Source of the DNA: Liquidambar formosana
Lineage: Eukaryota > Streptophyta > Magnoliopsida > Saxifragales > Altingiaceae
DNA length: 64,000 nt
NCBI GenBank assembly: GCA_039720395.1
Contig: CM077822.1
Coordinates: forward strand, 21,163,267 to 21,227,266
Direction: 5' to 3'
The notes under the pieces were generated by a model. It was not told where the DNA came from and did not search any database. It saw only the letters and a list, made by a program, of their open reading frames with translations. Both the position numbers and the translations under genes were made by a program. Positions 23,901 through 34,576 of the stretch are shown piece by piece (within the stretch, counting starts at the first letter, position 1; each line of letters starts with the position of its first letter).

Positions 23901-26900
23901 ATATATGGACAATTTGAAGGTAGTAGCTTTCTTTCAAATGTTAAAGAGGTTTCAAGAGGACATGGTGGCCTAGTTCATTTACAAAGAGAACTTCTTTCTC
24001 AAATCCTAAATGAACCAAATCTGAATATAAGTAGTGAAGATAGAGGAGTCATTGTAATAAAGGAAAGGCTTTGCTACAAAAGATCTCTCATTATTCTCGA
24101 TGATGTGGATCAGCAAAACCAATTGGAAAAATTAGTTGGAAAATTAGAATGGTTTGGAGCAGGAAGCAGAATAATCGTAACAACTAGAGATAAACATTTG
24201 CTAACTACACATGAAGTCAATGGCATTTATATGGTGGAAGAATTAAACCATGATGAAGCTCTTCAACTCTTTAGTTTGAATGCATTCAGAAAAGATCATC
24301 CAAAAGGTGACTTTTTAGAGCTTTCAAATCGTGTAGTAAATTATGCTAAGGGCCTTCCGTTAGCTCTTAAAGTTTTGGGATCCTTTCTTTGCAAGAGAAG
24401 TGTAGATGAATGGAGAAGTACATTGGATAAACTACAAAAAATTCCAAACAATGAAATTCATGAAACACTTAAAGTAAGTTTTGATGGATTAGATCAAATG
24501 GAAAAGGACATTTTTCTAGATGTTGCATGTTTCTTTATTGGGGAGAATGAAGAATATGTAACTACTGCACTAGAAAGTTGTGGTTTCTACCCAAATATAG
24601 GACTACGAGTTCTGACCCAGAGATCTCTTATAACTATTTCCAATAATAGTGTATGGATGCATGATTTGCTACGAGAAATGGGTCAAGAAATTGTTCGACA
24701 AGAATCCCCCAAAGATCTTGGCAAACGTAGTAGGTTGTGGCTTCAAGATGATGTCTGTCGTGTGCTAAAAAAAAATACGGTGAGAACTAAAGATATGATC
24801 CCTTCCATTTTGATTTAAGAGGCAACAAAACTACATAATTTTAGTAAGGCTCAATTTAATTTATGCCTCACTTATCCTTTGCTTTTGGTTGTCAGGGTGT
24901 GGAAGCAGTTGAAGGTATAAGCCTAAAGTTTTGGCAAGCAGAAATGGTAGACAAAAGCAATGAAGCCTTTACAGGGATGGAAAATCTTAGACTACTCAAA
25001 TTTTCTAACGTGCACCCTTCAGAACACTTTAATTACCTTCCTAATGGGCTAAAGTGTATAATTTGGGATGGATACCCCTTAAAATCAATGCCATCAAGAT
25101 TTGATCCGAAGAGCCTTGTTCAACTTTATATGCCTTATAGTCGCATTGAATACTTTTCAGAGACCAAGGTATGATTATAAGTTTTTGAACCCAAAAAAAG
25201 GAACAATTATAATTAATATAGTTTATTTTCCCCAAAGAATGTTTTTTTGCTGAACAATATGAAAACGTACACACACCAACATTTGCATCTTCCTTAATGA
25301 AAGTTAAACAGATTCATTTACTCAAACTATTACATTTTGTTTTTACAGATTTTTGAAAACTTGGAATTCCTTAATCTGAGTCACTCCCAATACCTTCTCG
25401 AAACCCCTAACTTCTCAAGGATGCCAAAGCTTAAGATATTGACTCTTGAAGGTTGTTCAAAATTGGTTGAGGTTCATCCATCCAGTTTGGCTCTCAACAA
25501 GCTTGTTTTGTTGAATTTCAAAGACTGTAAAAGCCTTCGAAGTCTTTGGAGGAGCATTAAGTTGAAATCTCTTGAAAATCTCATTCTCTCTGGTTGCTCA
25601 AAGCTTGAGAAGTTTCCAGAAGACCTAGGGAATATGAAGCATCTATTAAAGGTCTATTTGGATGGGACTGCCATAAAAGAGCTACCCTTATCAATTGAAC
25701 GCCTAACTAGGCTTGTTTTGTTGGATTTGGGAAATTGCAAAAATCTTGCTAGTCTTCCGAGCAGTATATGTAAGTTGAAATCTCTTGAAACTCTTACTCT
25801 TTCTGGTTGCTCGAATCTTGACAAGTTGCCGGAGAACTTAGGGAATATGCAAAATTTGGTGGCCCTTTTTTTAGATGAAACTGCTATCAAACAACCACCA
25901 TCCTCTATCGTACATTTGAGAAACCTTCAAGAATTATCCTTTCGTGGATGTAAAGGATCAACATCTAATTCGTTGAAATCAATGTTCTCGTCTTGGTTTT
26001 TCCCAAGAAAAGTTCCATGTTCCAGCAGTTTGATATTACCTTCTTTATCAAGTTTATGTTCCTTAAAAAGATTAGATCTTAGTGACTGTAATCTATCAGA
26101 GGGAGCTATCCTTAGTGATATTGTCAATATATCCCTGTTGGAAGAGTTGAAACTAAGCAAAAATAATTTTGTTGGCCTACCCGCAACTTTCAGTCAACTT
26201 AATTGCCTGAAATTCCTTTGGTTGGAGGATTGCACTAGGCTTCAAGCATTCCCACCGCTTCCATCAAGTGTAAGACAAATACAGGCTCACGGTTGCATAT
26301 CATTGGAAACAATACCATATCCATCATTGGAGAGTTTCATACTTAGCAACTGCAAAAAAATCGATGGCCACATACTTCTTCAACATGTGTCTAAATTCAC
26401 TGGTTATGGGAATTATGGCATTCTTGTACCCGGAAGTGAGATTCCGAAGTGGATGAATCATCAGAGCATGGGGTCTTCAATTTTTTTCGAGATGCCTCCA
26501 CTTCAACATAGTAAGTTTAAAGGAATTTCCGTTTGCACTGTTTTTACACTCAAGAAGACTCATGATCACCTATTTTTCATTGGCTGCTCCTTTCGTGATG
26601 TAATTAGTAATACCGAATTTTCATCATCTGGTCCGTGTATTTGTTTCCCTGGGAGTAGACACATCGAGTCAGATCATGTGTGGCTTCGATATTTCCCCAC
26701 TAATCTCCTCGAGACCAGTACCTCAGATGGATGGCACGACATTGAGGCTACATTTGAAATCGATGGCAGAAGGTTTGGAGAGGCAAGAAAGCGTGCGGAC
26801 GCATGGTTCCAAGTGAAAAAGTGTGGGGTTCATATAATATACGAGGAAGACGATGTGCCAAAGATGATACACTACAACTCTTCATTTCACCATTCGACAC

Positions 26901-27061
26901 TAGAAGAACAAGAAGAAGAAGAAGGAGCAGGGGAAGGTATTATTACTAAACATACTAGGAAAAGGCTCGTTGAGGAGGAAGCAAATGGAAGTCCACACCC
27001 TAAGAGGATGAGAGGAAACACTGATACAGTGCTTAAACTTAAGGACAAAGAATCATCCTAG
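20935..27061 (+). CDS. TIR-NBS-LRR (TNL) intracellular immune receptor
   Basis: Four exons are inferred: 20,935-21,446, 23,675-24,779, 24,896-25,168 and 25,349-27,061. All have GT-AG introns and the joined frame gives 1200 residues. Exon 1 is the TIR domain after an eight-serine run (YDVFLSFRGEDTR at 20-32; probable NADase glutamate E94 in WCLDEL). Exon 2 is NB-ARC: P-loop GIGGIGKTT 230-238, kinase-2 LIILDDVD 309-316, RNBS-B GSRIIVTTRD, GLPL 397-400, RNBS-D FLDVACFF, MHD 499-501. Exon 3 begins the leucine-rich repeats, and exon 4 holds about a dozen more. A C-JID jelly-roll region follows from about 985 (VPGSEIPKWM), then an acidic tail and basic KHTRKR...PKRMR, a possible nuclear signal. Such receptors detect pathogen effectors and make signalling nucleotides through EDS1. 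All key motifs are intact, so it is probably functional. Confidence 0.93.
21447..23674 (+). other. TNL intron 1
   Basis: This 2.2-kb intron separates the TIR and NB-ARC exons. The donor follows GCAGATGG and the acceptor is TTTTTGGCAG. The split codon gives ...NIADG/HEAKFIQEIV, the usual TIR-NBS junction. It is AT-rich with long T and A runs (about 21,757-21,779 and 22,757-22,777) and an AAAG microsatellite near 23,305. No gene is seen inside. Confidence 0.85.
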
Positions 27062-27590
27062 CAAGCATCTGGCCGACATCACAGCTCACACATCCTCTGT
27101 CTACAGAAGTGAAGGTGACTTTTCGAATTCAGATTCAAATCATATATGGGTTGGATGGGGCTGCTTTATTTAACCAATTAAGGATTTGGTTCGACCTGGA
27201 CCTTCTCTCAACCGACGACCAATCTCAGGTCAATCTCTGATTCACTCTCTCTTTCATGGCCCATGTTTCTCTCCTCTGTTCTTTTGATTTCTGTCACATC
27301 CCTAACCCTAACCCTAACCCATAGCTAATCTGAGATTAATATATATATATATTTCCTTAATAACTGCAGCAGCAAAACTCCAAAAACATAATATTGGTTC
27401 AACTTCCTTGCATTTTTTCCCATGACTCTGTTGAGTTGAAGCGTAATCGAAATAGAGAGCAAAATATTAGGCCATTGGATCTCAACCGTGTTAAAGAGAT
27501 AATTAAGCAGGCCAGGGACTGATTACCTTCTCGAGACCTTCAATTCCTCTGCTGATACCATAAGCACTGTCGCCGCACAGGTACATTGTA
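27062..27590 (+). other. TNL 3' flank conserved in relic 2
   Basis: Sequence after the TNL stop is repeated at 56,683-57,270, including a CCCTAA run (27,299-27,322), TGACTCTGTTGAGTTGAAGC and CACTGTCGCCGCACAGGTAC. It is likely 3' untranslated and downstream DNA of the ancestral receptor unit. A possible splice donor CAG/GTAC lies at about 27,579. No protein was recognised. Confidence 0.6.
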
Positions 27591-28334
27591 CCCATTGTCT
27601 CCTCAGTTCCTTTAGCTTCTCTAATGAACAATCTATCACTTGTTTCCTTGTCATCTCCTAGCCCTTATGGAAATTAAATTTAGAAAATCATGTTGCATTT
27701 TTTTTTTTATATTGTTTATATCTTAACCAAGGGAAATTGGTGAAGTTAACCCATTAGCAAAGCCATACAAAGTACATGTGATTCAGTCGAACATAATGTG
27801 GGTTAATCTAATAATATAGTGTGAGACTTATTAAAAACCACATGGGCCACTGGGATGCCAGGGCTACTTTCTCGCCATATAAGGGTTAAAATATGGGTAC
27901 TTTAGATTCATTTAATTGCATGATATATATCGAATCCACTCTCATTAACATGCATGTGCTGATTTTTTTATATCAGTACCATGCATTGGGGGATTGTACA
28001 CTGTGCATAGGTGGGTTATTGTATAACCTAGACATGTATGGGGTACAACATCCAATGCATGGTACTGAAGTAACTTACATCAACACATTTTTATAAGAGC
28101 GGACTCATGGTGTTTGTTTGTGTATATATATATGTGTATGTACGTATATAAAGAACTGATGTAATCATAGTACTCCAAATAATTATATAATAGATAGATA
28201 GGATATGGGCAATCGATGACTAATAATTGAGTTATTCCCATCCTTGAGTAACAATGTTGCAGCATTAATATAGAGAAGCAAATGTGCATAAAACTGTTCT
28301 TATTAGTAATTTTTTATTTATAAGGCTATTCTTT
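27591..28334. other. Gene-free spacer
   Basis: AT-rich DNA between the receptor unit and the TRIM. Apart from the hairpin at 27,974-28,067 and TATG-rich microsatellite sequence near 28,120-28,150, I see nothing in it. Confidence 0.6.
27974..28067. repeat. 94-nt imperfect hairpin
   Basis: CAGTACCATGCATTGG at the left pairs perfectly with CCAATGCATGGTACTG at the right. Pairing resumes inward (TTGTAC with GTACAA, then partial) to a loop near GGTTATTGTATAACC. It resembles a small foldback element or a microRNA-like precursor. No expression evidence is available. Confidence 0.5.
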
Positions 28335-28339
28335 CATGT

Positions 28340-29417
28340 TGTAGGAAAATAGAAATAGAATCACTACAATAATGTAATTGCGATACGTTGAATCATTACA
28401 ATAATGTAATTGAGATACGTATCTCATTCCCAATCTTTGAAATCGGGTTAGTGTGATTTGATTAGGAGAATGAATATTTGATTAATCTTAGGTTATCTCC
28501 TTTCCATATATAGTTTATGTTTAAATTTCTATTTAAACCATTGTAATCAAGCAATTCCATTCTCAATGAGAATTTAGTTCTTTTATATGGTATCAGAGCA
28601 GGTTGATCGGACCTAGGTTTTTCTTTAACAGATTCCACGCTTCCGGCGGGCGACGCTCTGTCGTCCTTCCGGTTTAACCTTTGTTTCATTTTCTCTCTCT
28701 AGTATTTTACCCAAAAAAAAAAAAAAAACACTTCATTCCCTCTTCAAATAACTGAGTTGCCTTGTTATATTCAAATATCTACGATGGTCCTCTCTTTCAT
28801 CAATTTTTCGCTGGTGCAAAAGTTCAATCGGGTTTTAAAACCTTGAACTAATGGTTTGTTCAGAGGAAGAAGAAGAACAAGAAAAAAGGACTTAAGGACT
28901 TTGAAAAGCCCAAGTTTATTGGTCCGTCGAGGCACATCATGGCACAAAGAAGCCTTGGCCCGTAGAGACCCTCTTTTTTAGCCTATGAGGCTTATCTTTG
29001 TTCTCTATTTCCATTTAAACAATATTTGCTAGGGGAATCTAATGGTGGAAGGACACCCAGAAAAACATGCAAATGAGCAACAAGGTAAGGATTTAATGGC
29101 AAATCCATAAAATTTTTTTGCTAAAATCCCCATAAATTTGACGGGGAATGTAGGAAAATAGAAATAGAATCACTATAATAATGTAATTGAGATACGTTGA
29201 ATCATTACAATAATGTAATTGAGATACGTATCTCATTCCCAATCTTTGAGATCGGGTTAGTGTGATTTGATTAGGAGAATGAATATTTGATTAATCTTAG
29301 GTTATCTCCTTTCCATATTTAGTTTATGTTTACATTTCTATTTAAACTATTGTAATCAAGCAATTCCATTATCAATGAGAATTTAGTTCTTTCATATTCT
29401 ATTTCTATTTTCCTACA
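28340..29417 (+). mobile_element. TRIM (miniature LTR retrotransposon)
   Basis: Terminal direct repeats (28,340-28,587 and 29,149-29,417) start TGTAGGAAAATAG and surround only about 560 bp of noncoding interior. A primer-binding site TGGTATCAGAGC, complementary to initiator tRNA-Met, follows the left LTR at 28,588. A weak purine tract, ACGGGGAA, precedes the right LTR. An exact 5-bp target duplication CATGT lies at 28,335-28,339 and 29,418-29,422. The LTRs differ at about eight places in 246 bp. The right LTR has 23 extra bases, an inverted copy of the LTR start, that the left LTR lacks. Confidence 0.87.
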
Positions 29418-29441
29418 CATGTGTCCCTTCAAAGAATAATA

Positions 29442-29604
29442 TCTTTGCAGGTTCTTGTGTTGCAAAGCCATTGATTGCACTTGATCGGGAATGGTTTGCT
29501 GTCATTTTAACAAACAAATCATGGGCTCAAATTGAAGAAGGCTGGTATGAACTGTATAAATATCATCTTACGAGTATGAAAGATGTCTGGATGTTGCTCC
29601 ATTG
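29442..29604 (+). other. Exon-like fragment cut by a retrotransposon
   Basis: After TTTGCAG the sequence is open for about 60 codons with coding character (LDREWFAVILTNKSW, EEGWYELYKYH). It ends where the LTR element inserted at CATTG. Downstream at 36,018 the frame soon stops. I do not recognise the protein. It may be one exon of a lost neighbour gene. Confidence 0.35.
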
Positions 29605-30686
29605 TGTAAAGTCCATGTTTTCAATGTTGTCATATTCCGTGCCAAAGTGTGGTTGAGTCTTGGGTTGATTGAAGATATGTGAAACTTTAAAGATGCGTTA
29701 AAGAACAAAGGCTCAAAGCTATGCGGCTCTCACTCATTCTCTAGGAAGGTAAGTGACCATAGTTGCCCATTTCATAGGTGTTTAATTCGTTAAACAACAT
29801 GTTTAATGTTTTCATCAAAGGAAGAGTGGTTTTTAAGGTTTTGGTGACATTCCCAATCGATTGGGGTTGATAACCAATCGATTGGAGAAGTTTTGTTAAA
29901 AAAATTTTCGCTACTGTTTTCTAGGATCGATCCTAGGGTCTGGAGGATCAATCCTAGGGTGCCCAGAAATGCCATTTTGCCACTGTTTTTTAGGATCGAT
30001 CCTAGGGTCTTGGAGGATCGATCCTAGCTCGTAAAAATCAGTTTTTAAAGTATTTAAAACCTTCCTATTTGATCCTAAAACGAATCCTAGTCTTTTGGGG
30101 TTTCTTAGTCTCTATATATAGAGGCTATTACAATAGAGAAAGGGAAGCAAGCCTCTCCCTATTAGGGTTTTCATTGTTCATCTTTTTAAAACCTCTCTAG
30201 AGCACTTTAACCTTGGTTTTCATTGATATGCTCTAGAGATTATCAAACCACACACCATTCACAACCTTGAGTGTTTATGAGGCCGTTGCGACGGTGATCG
30301 AGCTTGCGAGTTCGTGATTAAAGGTATCGCTGTGAAAGAGGTTGGTTGCGACCAAAGCCGTGACGACGGAGATCGATCGTGTGTGATCGTGGGAGTGAAG
30401 ACAATTGCATGAGTCCATGTGTGGTCTGTAAGTGTGTCTTGTACTCGTTTATTTCATAGTGGATTTGCTTCAACTGGACGAGGTCCCGTGGTTTTTCCCA
30501 TCTAGGGTTTTCCACGTAAAAAATCTCTTGTGCAATCTCTTACATACTTTTATACCTGCTATGCGATTGAATTGATTGTGATAATTGGGATTTTGAGTGT
30601 TCATAATAAAAATTGGGTAAAATAAATTTAAATACCTATTCAACCCCCCTTCTAGGTATTGTAGGCTTGGTAAAACCAGAATTTCA
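29605..30686 (+). repeat. 5' LTR
   Basis: This LTR contains a TATA element CTATATATA at about 30,112 and a cluster of palindromes: CCCAATCGATTGGG (29,852-29,865), CCAATCGATTGG (29,874-29,885), CTAGGATCGATCCTAG (29,921-29,936), TAGGATCGATCCTA (29,991-30,004) and AGGATCGATCCT (about 30,014-30,025). Confidence 0.93.
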
Positions 30687-30688
30687 AT

Positions 30689-30700
30689 TGGTATCAAAGC
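30689..30700 (+). promoter_or_regulatory. Primer-binding site
   Basis: TGGTATCAAAGC lies two bases after the 5' LTR. It is the usual plant copia match to initiator tRNA-Met with one variant base (A in place of G at the ninth position of TGGTATCAGAGC). Confidence 0.88.
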
Positions 30701-30761
30701 GTAGGTTCACTCTTAAGGTTTAACAGCCTGAGTGTTGATCTTTTCATTCAATTCTGGTAGT

Positions 30762-33065
30762 ATGGAGCCTGTCAAACTTTCAATACCATATTTTAATGGT
30801 AAGGATTATGGGTACTGGAAGGCTCTTATGCGAGCATATCTCAAATCAATTGATGAGAGAGTGTGGCTTGCTGTGATTGATGGATATACTGCACCCAAGG
30901 TGGTTATGGAAGGTGTATCTATTGACAAGCCTAAAGTTCAATGGACTAAAGAAGATTATGAAGGACTTAAATGGAATTCCAAAGGAATCAATGCTATTTT
31001 CAGTGGAATATCCCGAGATGAATTTCGAAGGGTAGCCCATTGTGAATATGCAAAAGAGGCTTGGAATATCCTTGAGAAAACTCATGAAGGTACCATATCT
31101 GTTAAAAACACTAAAATTCAAATGCTTACTGCCTTGTATGAACAAGAGACTATGAAAGAGAATGAAGTGTTTGATGAGTTTAATGCAAGATTGAGTGATA
31201 TTGTCAATTCTAGGTTTTCCTTAGGTGATGTTATGTCTGATGCTACAATCAATAGGAAAATCCTTAGATCTTTGCCTATTAGGTTCCTTCCTAAGATCAC
31301 TTCCATTGAAGATAATAAAGATTTAGATTCCATGAAAAAGGAAGACTTGGTTGGTGAAATTCAGAATTATGAGATGAAATTTTGCAAACCTACGAAAGAA
31401 CCTAAGAACACTGGAATTGTCTTGAGTGCTGTGAGTGAGAAATCTAGCAGACATGATTCTAGGACTAATTCTGAATTTGATATTTCTGAGGAGGAAATTG
31501 CCTACTTTGTTAAAAAATTTAAGAAATTCTTTAGAAATCCTAGAGGTAGTGTTTCCAATTCTAGAAATAGTAATGGTGCTAGCTCTAGTAGGAACAATGG
31601 ATCTAACTCTAGCAAAGGCAATGGTTCTAGTTCCAATAAGGATAGGAGGGAGAGAAATAGGTCTAGATCTCAGTCTAGAACTCAGGGGGAGAGACCTAAT
31701 GATATGAATGATGAGAGAGATAAAATTCAATGTTATGAATGTCATGGTTTCGGTCATATTGCTCCTGAATGTGCTAATACTAAGAAGAAACAAAGTCGTG
31801 GTCAGAATAATGGAAAGGGATATAATGCTACTTTGAGTGACAGTGAGACTGAGTCGGATTCTGAGGATTCCTCTCAAGGAGAAGAGGATAACTCCAATTT
31901 CATGGCCTTTACTTCTATTAATCAGGTTAATGATAAAATCTCATCAAGTGTTATTGATTCTGAGAGTCAGGGGGAGTCTGAAAAAGATGAGATTAATTCT
32001 GAAAATTCTGAAAATATGATTGAATCTGATGAAGAAGAAGAAGACCTTCAATTAGCTTATGACAAGTTGTTTGAAGAGTGTCTAAAAACCAAAAAGTCTA
32101 ATAAATCTCTATACATTAAGGTTAAAACTTTTGAAAAAGAGATAGAGACTTTAAAGATGGAATTGTCTGAATTTAAGGGTCATGAGAGTCAGTTGAGCAC
32201 TCAGAAAGCACTTCTTGCTGATGAGGTGGTTCGACTTGAAAAGGAGAAGTTTGAATTGTCTGAGTCTAAGAAATGTCTTGAGCTGAGAGTAGTAAATATT
32301 GAGAAAGACTTGAAGACTAAGATAGGAGATCTTGAGAAAATGTCAAAAGGTAAAGAAACCTTAGATAAGTTGTTAGGTGTAGGACAGAGTCCTAGTGATA
32401 GGCGTGGTTTAGGCTTTGTTAGTGATACGGTTACTCCTAATTCATCTGAAACCATGTTTGTCAAGGCTCAAGAATCTGAAGTTATTCAGTCTGTCATTCC
32501 TCCACCTATTGTGCTTTCAAAGCGAGTCCCTACTTGTGTCCATTGTGGCTTGAAAGGACATATTAGACCTAGATGCCCAGTCCTTAGGAAGAATCAAGAG
32601 TTACCTAGGAAGAATCCACCTAGGAAGGTAGACAGTGACTTCCATAGGCAAGTGAAGAGGTCTAATGGATATGATATTCCTTATGTTTGGAATAGATCCT
32701 CTTCTAGGAGTACTCTTGTGTGTCATCATTGTGGTAAGATGGGTCACATTCGTCCTAACTGTTTTCATCTTAGGAATGGTTTTTCTAGGACTTCTAGAAG
32801 TCCTATCTTGAGTTGGGACAATGTAGGTGATTGTCTTAGGAAGCTTTGTCAAGAGATTGTTGATTTGAGACAAATTGCCCATAGAGGATCAGGCACTTCT
32901 TCCCATGATTCTATGAGTAATTCTATACAAGCTGTGAGTTTTCCTAGAGAGAGATTCATTGCTAGGAAAGAATGGGTGAAGAAAAAGGATTCTGAATGTC
33001 ATACCCCACTTGTTAGTGTTGTGCAAAAGGATAAGGGTAAAGGCATTGTGCTAGATTCTAGTTGA
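30762..33065 (+). CDS. gag: Retrotransposon Gag polyprotein with three CCHC knuckles
   Basis: The start at 30,762 (MEPVKLSIPYFNGKDYGYW) is chosen because it matches the DUF4219/UBN2 copia Gag start; an in-frame ATG ten codons upstream is less likely. The product is 767 residues. Residues about 1-215 are the capsid-like UBN2 domain. Next come a Ser/Asn/Arg-rich basic linker and a first zinc knuckle CYECHGFGHIAPEC at about 324. An acidic stretch and a predicted coiled coil (about 430-545, heptad-like E/K/L) follow. Two more knuckles, CVHCGLKGHIRPRC at about 592 and CHHCGKMGHIRPNC at about 654, precede a basic tail. Most copia Gags have one knuckle and about 300-450 residues, so this one is enlarged. 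It should package element RNA. The frame is intact with no pol after it. Confidence 0.92.
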   Translation: MEPVKLSIPYFNGKDYGYWKALMRAYLKSIDERVWLAVIDGYTAPKVVMEGVSIDKPKVQWTKEDYEGLKWNSKGINAIFSGISRDEFRRVAHCEYAKEAWNILEKTHEGTISVKNTKIQMLTALYEQETMKENEVFDEFNARLSDIVNSRFSLGDVMSDATINRKILRSLPIRFLPKITSIEDNKDLDSMKKEDLVGEIQNYEMKFCKPTKEPKNTGIVLSAVSEKSSRHDSRTNSEFDISEEEIAYFVKKFKKFFRNPRGSVSNSRNSNGASSSRNNGSNSSKGNGSSSNKDRRERNRSRSQSRTQGERPNDMNDERDKIQCYECHGFGHIAPECANTKKKQSRGQNNGKGYNATLSDSETESDSEDSSQGEEDNSNFMAFTSINQVNDKISSSVIDSESQGESEKDEINSENSENMIESDEEEEDLQLAYDKLFEECLKTKKSNKSLYIKVKTFEKEIETLKMELSEFKGHESQLSTQKALLADEVVRLEKEKFELSESKKCLELRVVNIEKDLKTKIGDLEKMSKGKETLDKLLGVGQSPSDRRGLGFVSDTVTPNSSETMFVKAQESEVIQSVIPPPIVLSKRVPTCVHCGLKGHIRPRCPVLRKNQELPRKNPPRKVDSDFHRQVKRSNGYDIPYVWNRSSSRSTLVCHHCGKMGHIRPNCFHLRNGFSRTSRSPILSWDNVGDCLRKLCQEIVDLRQIAHRGSGTSSHDSMSNSIQAVSFPRERFIARKEWVKKKDSECHTPLVSVVQKDKGKGIVLDSS

Positions 33066-33074
33066 GTTGGCTTT

Positions 33075-33183
33075 TTGTCCGAAATGACATTAAACTACCT
33101 ATTGTCCGAAATGACATTAAACTACCTATTGTCCGAAATGACATTAAACTACCTATGGTCCGCAAAGACCTTAAACTATCCAT
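33075..33183 (+). repeat. 27-bp tandem repeat after gag
   Basis: Four copies of TTGTCCGAAATGACATTAAA plus CTACCTA run head to tail directly after the gag stop. The first three are identical and the last is diverged (TGGTCCGCAAAGACC...). Confidence 0.9.
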
Positions 33184-34576
33184 AGTGCTCTAGGTGTGAT
33201 CTTTTCTCTATGTCATTCATGTTGTTCCTAGAGTTATGGAGTATTTAGGATTTATTGCTTTTGTGTGTGTTTTTGTTTTTCTTTGGAGTTTATTTGTTTT
33301 TATTTTTTCATTGGTATAAAAAAAAAAATGAAAAATTCAGAAAAACCAAAAAGATTTTCTTATGTGCTTTGCTATTCTTGGCTAGTTGTGTGTTTTTCTT
33401 ATATATGATTTGCACTATGATGTTGAGACTATATCCTTTGTGATTGTCATATTGAGTTGAAATTTATAAATTGATAAATTTGATATTTAGTCTCACTCTC
33501 TTAAGCACACTTAGTGGAGTAGTTCTGAATTTACATGCTATATACTTTACACTGCACCACTGACATATGACTTTGGGGTTTTTAGGCTAATTCTATGAAT
33601 TGTTAAATCTATGTCTTAAAATTTCTTGGGATTCCAGAATTTGAATGACCTATATGTTATGCACATCCCTATGTCTCATGAAAAGGGCTACCTTCGCGTT
33701 GTCCGAAGCTAACTTGAGGTAATTCATGGAGAGAGCTGGCTACGTGAAAGTGTGAAAGCCATCATGTTGATAATAAAAAATATTGATGATGAGCTTCAAT
33801 AAAGGAAAAAAATGAATGTATGTTTAAAAAAATTGAAAAATATGGGAAAGGTACGAAAACTTGATACTACAACATAATTCCCAAAGCTCATAGCAAAAGA
33901 AAAAGAAAATATTACAAAGGGTGAAAAGCAATCTTTTCGATTCTAACATGGTTTGAATTCTTTTTCTTTATTTCTTTGAAATTGTTAGACTTTGATTAGC
34001 ATGAGTAGTTTTGCCAACTGACCCCGTTGGCGTTGTCAGTGCATTATACACTTAGCATGTGAACTTTCTTGAATAACTTTTCTAATTGTGCAAAAGTGTG
34101 TTGGACTTTATCGAAAATTTGCAATTATGTCCTTGATGACTCATGTGCTTTTATATTGTGGAATGGTGTCTCAATTTTAGTTCTTTTTCTATATTTGTGG
34201 AACACCCTAACATATCCTCGTATTGTCAAGTGCATATGTTTTGTTTATCTTTTATTATTTCTTTTTGTGCCTTATTTGAGGGGGAGTTAAAAGTGTTTGT
34301 CAGAGTGAATATGAGTTGTTATTCCTTGTGTCCTCATCTTGAGTACATTTTTTTTTATATCTTTTTGTTTCTTGATGTGAGGATAGTGATGCTAGTGGTA
34401 TTGAGATTGGATCCTAGTTTAGGACTCTTGGTGTTTCTTTGATGTTTTCATCTCTCTGATATGCTGTTCTTAAAGCTTGGTTTATGAAATCACTTGGTTC
34501 TTCTTGCTATTCTTTGATTTCCCTATGATATGGTTTCATTCTTTTATATGTGTACTTTCCTTTGTCAATTCATGAC
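33184..34576 (+). other. Noncoding interior of the LTR element
   Basis: This occupies the place where pol would be expected. It is T-rich with frames of at most about 100 codons and no retroviral motifs. A short GTCCGAAGC motif near 33,700 echoes the 27-bp repeat. Confidence 0.7.

Noticed and set aside
24781..24818. Extension of TNL exon 2 to its own stop
   Set aside because: A GTGAG donor at 24,780 and an acceptor at 24,895 restore the usual NT/GVEAVEGI junction, so the 13 extra codons are intronic.
28588..28599. tRNA fragment
   Set aside because: TGGTATCAGAGC is the retroelement primer-binding site. No cloverleaf surrounds it. The same holds for 30,689-30,700.
31323..31877. 184-codon frame opposite gag
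   Set aside because: It is a codon-bias shadow of the Ser/Asn/Arg-rich Gag linker and has no domain.
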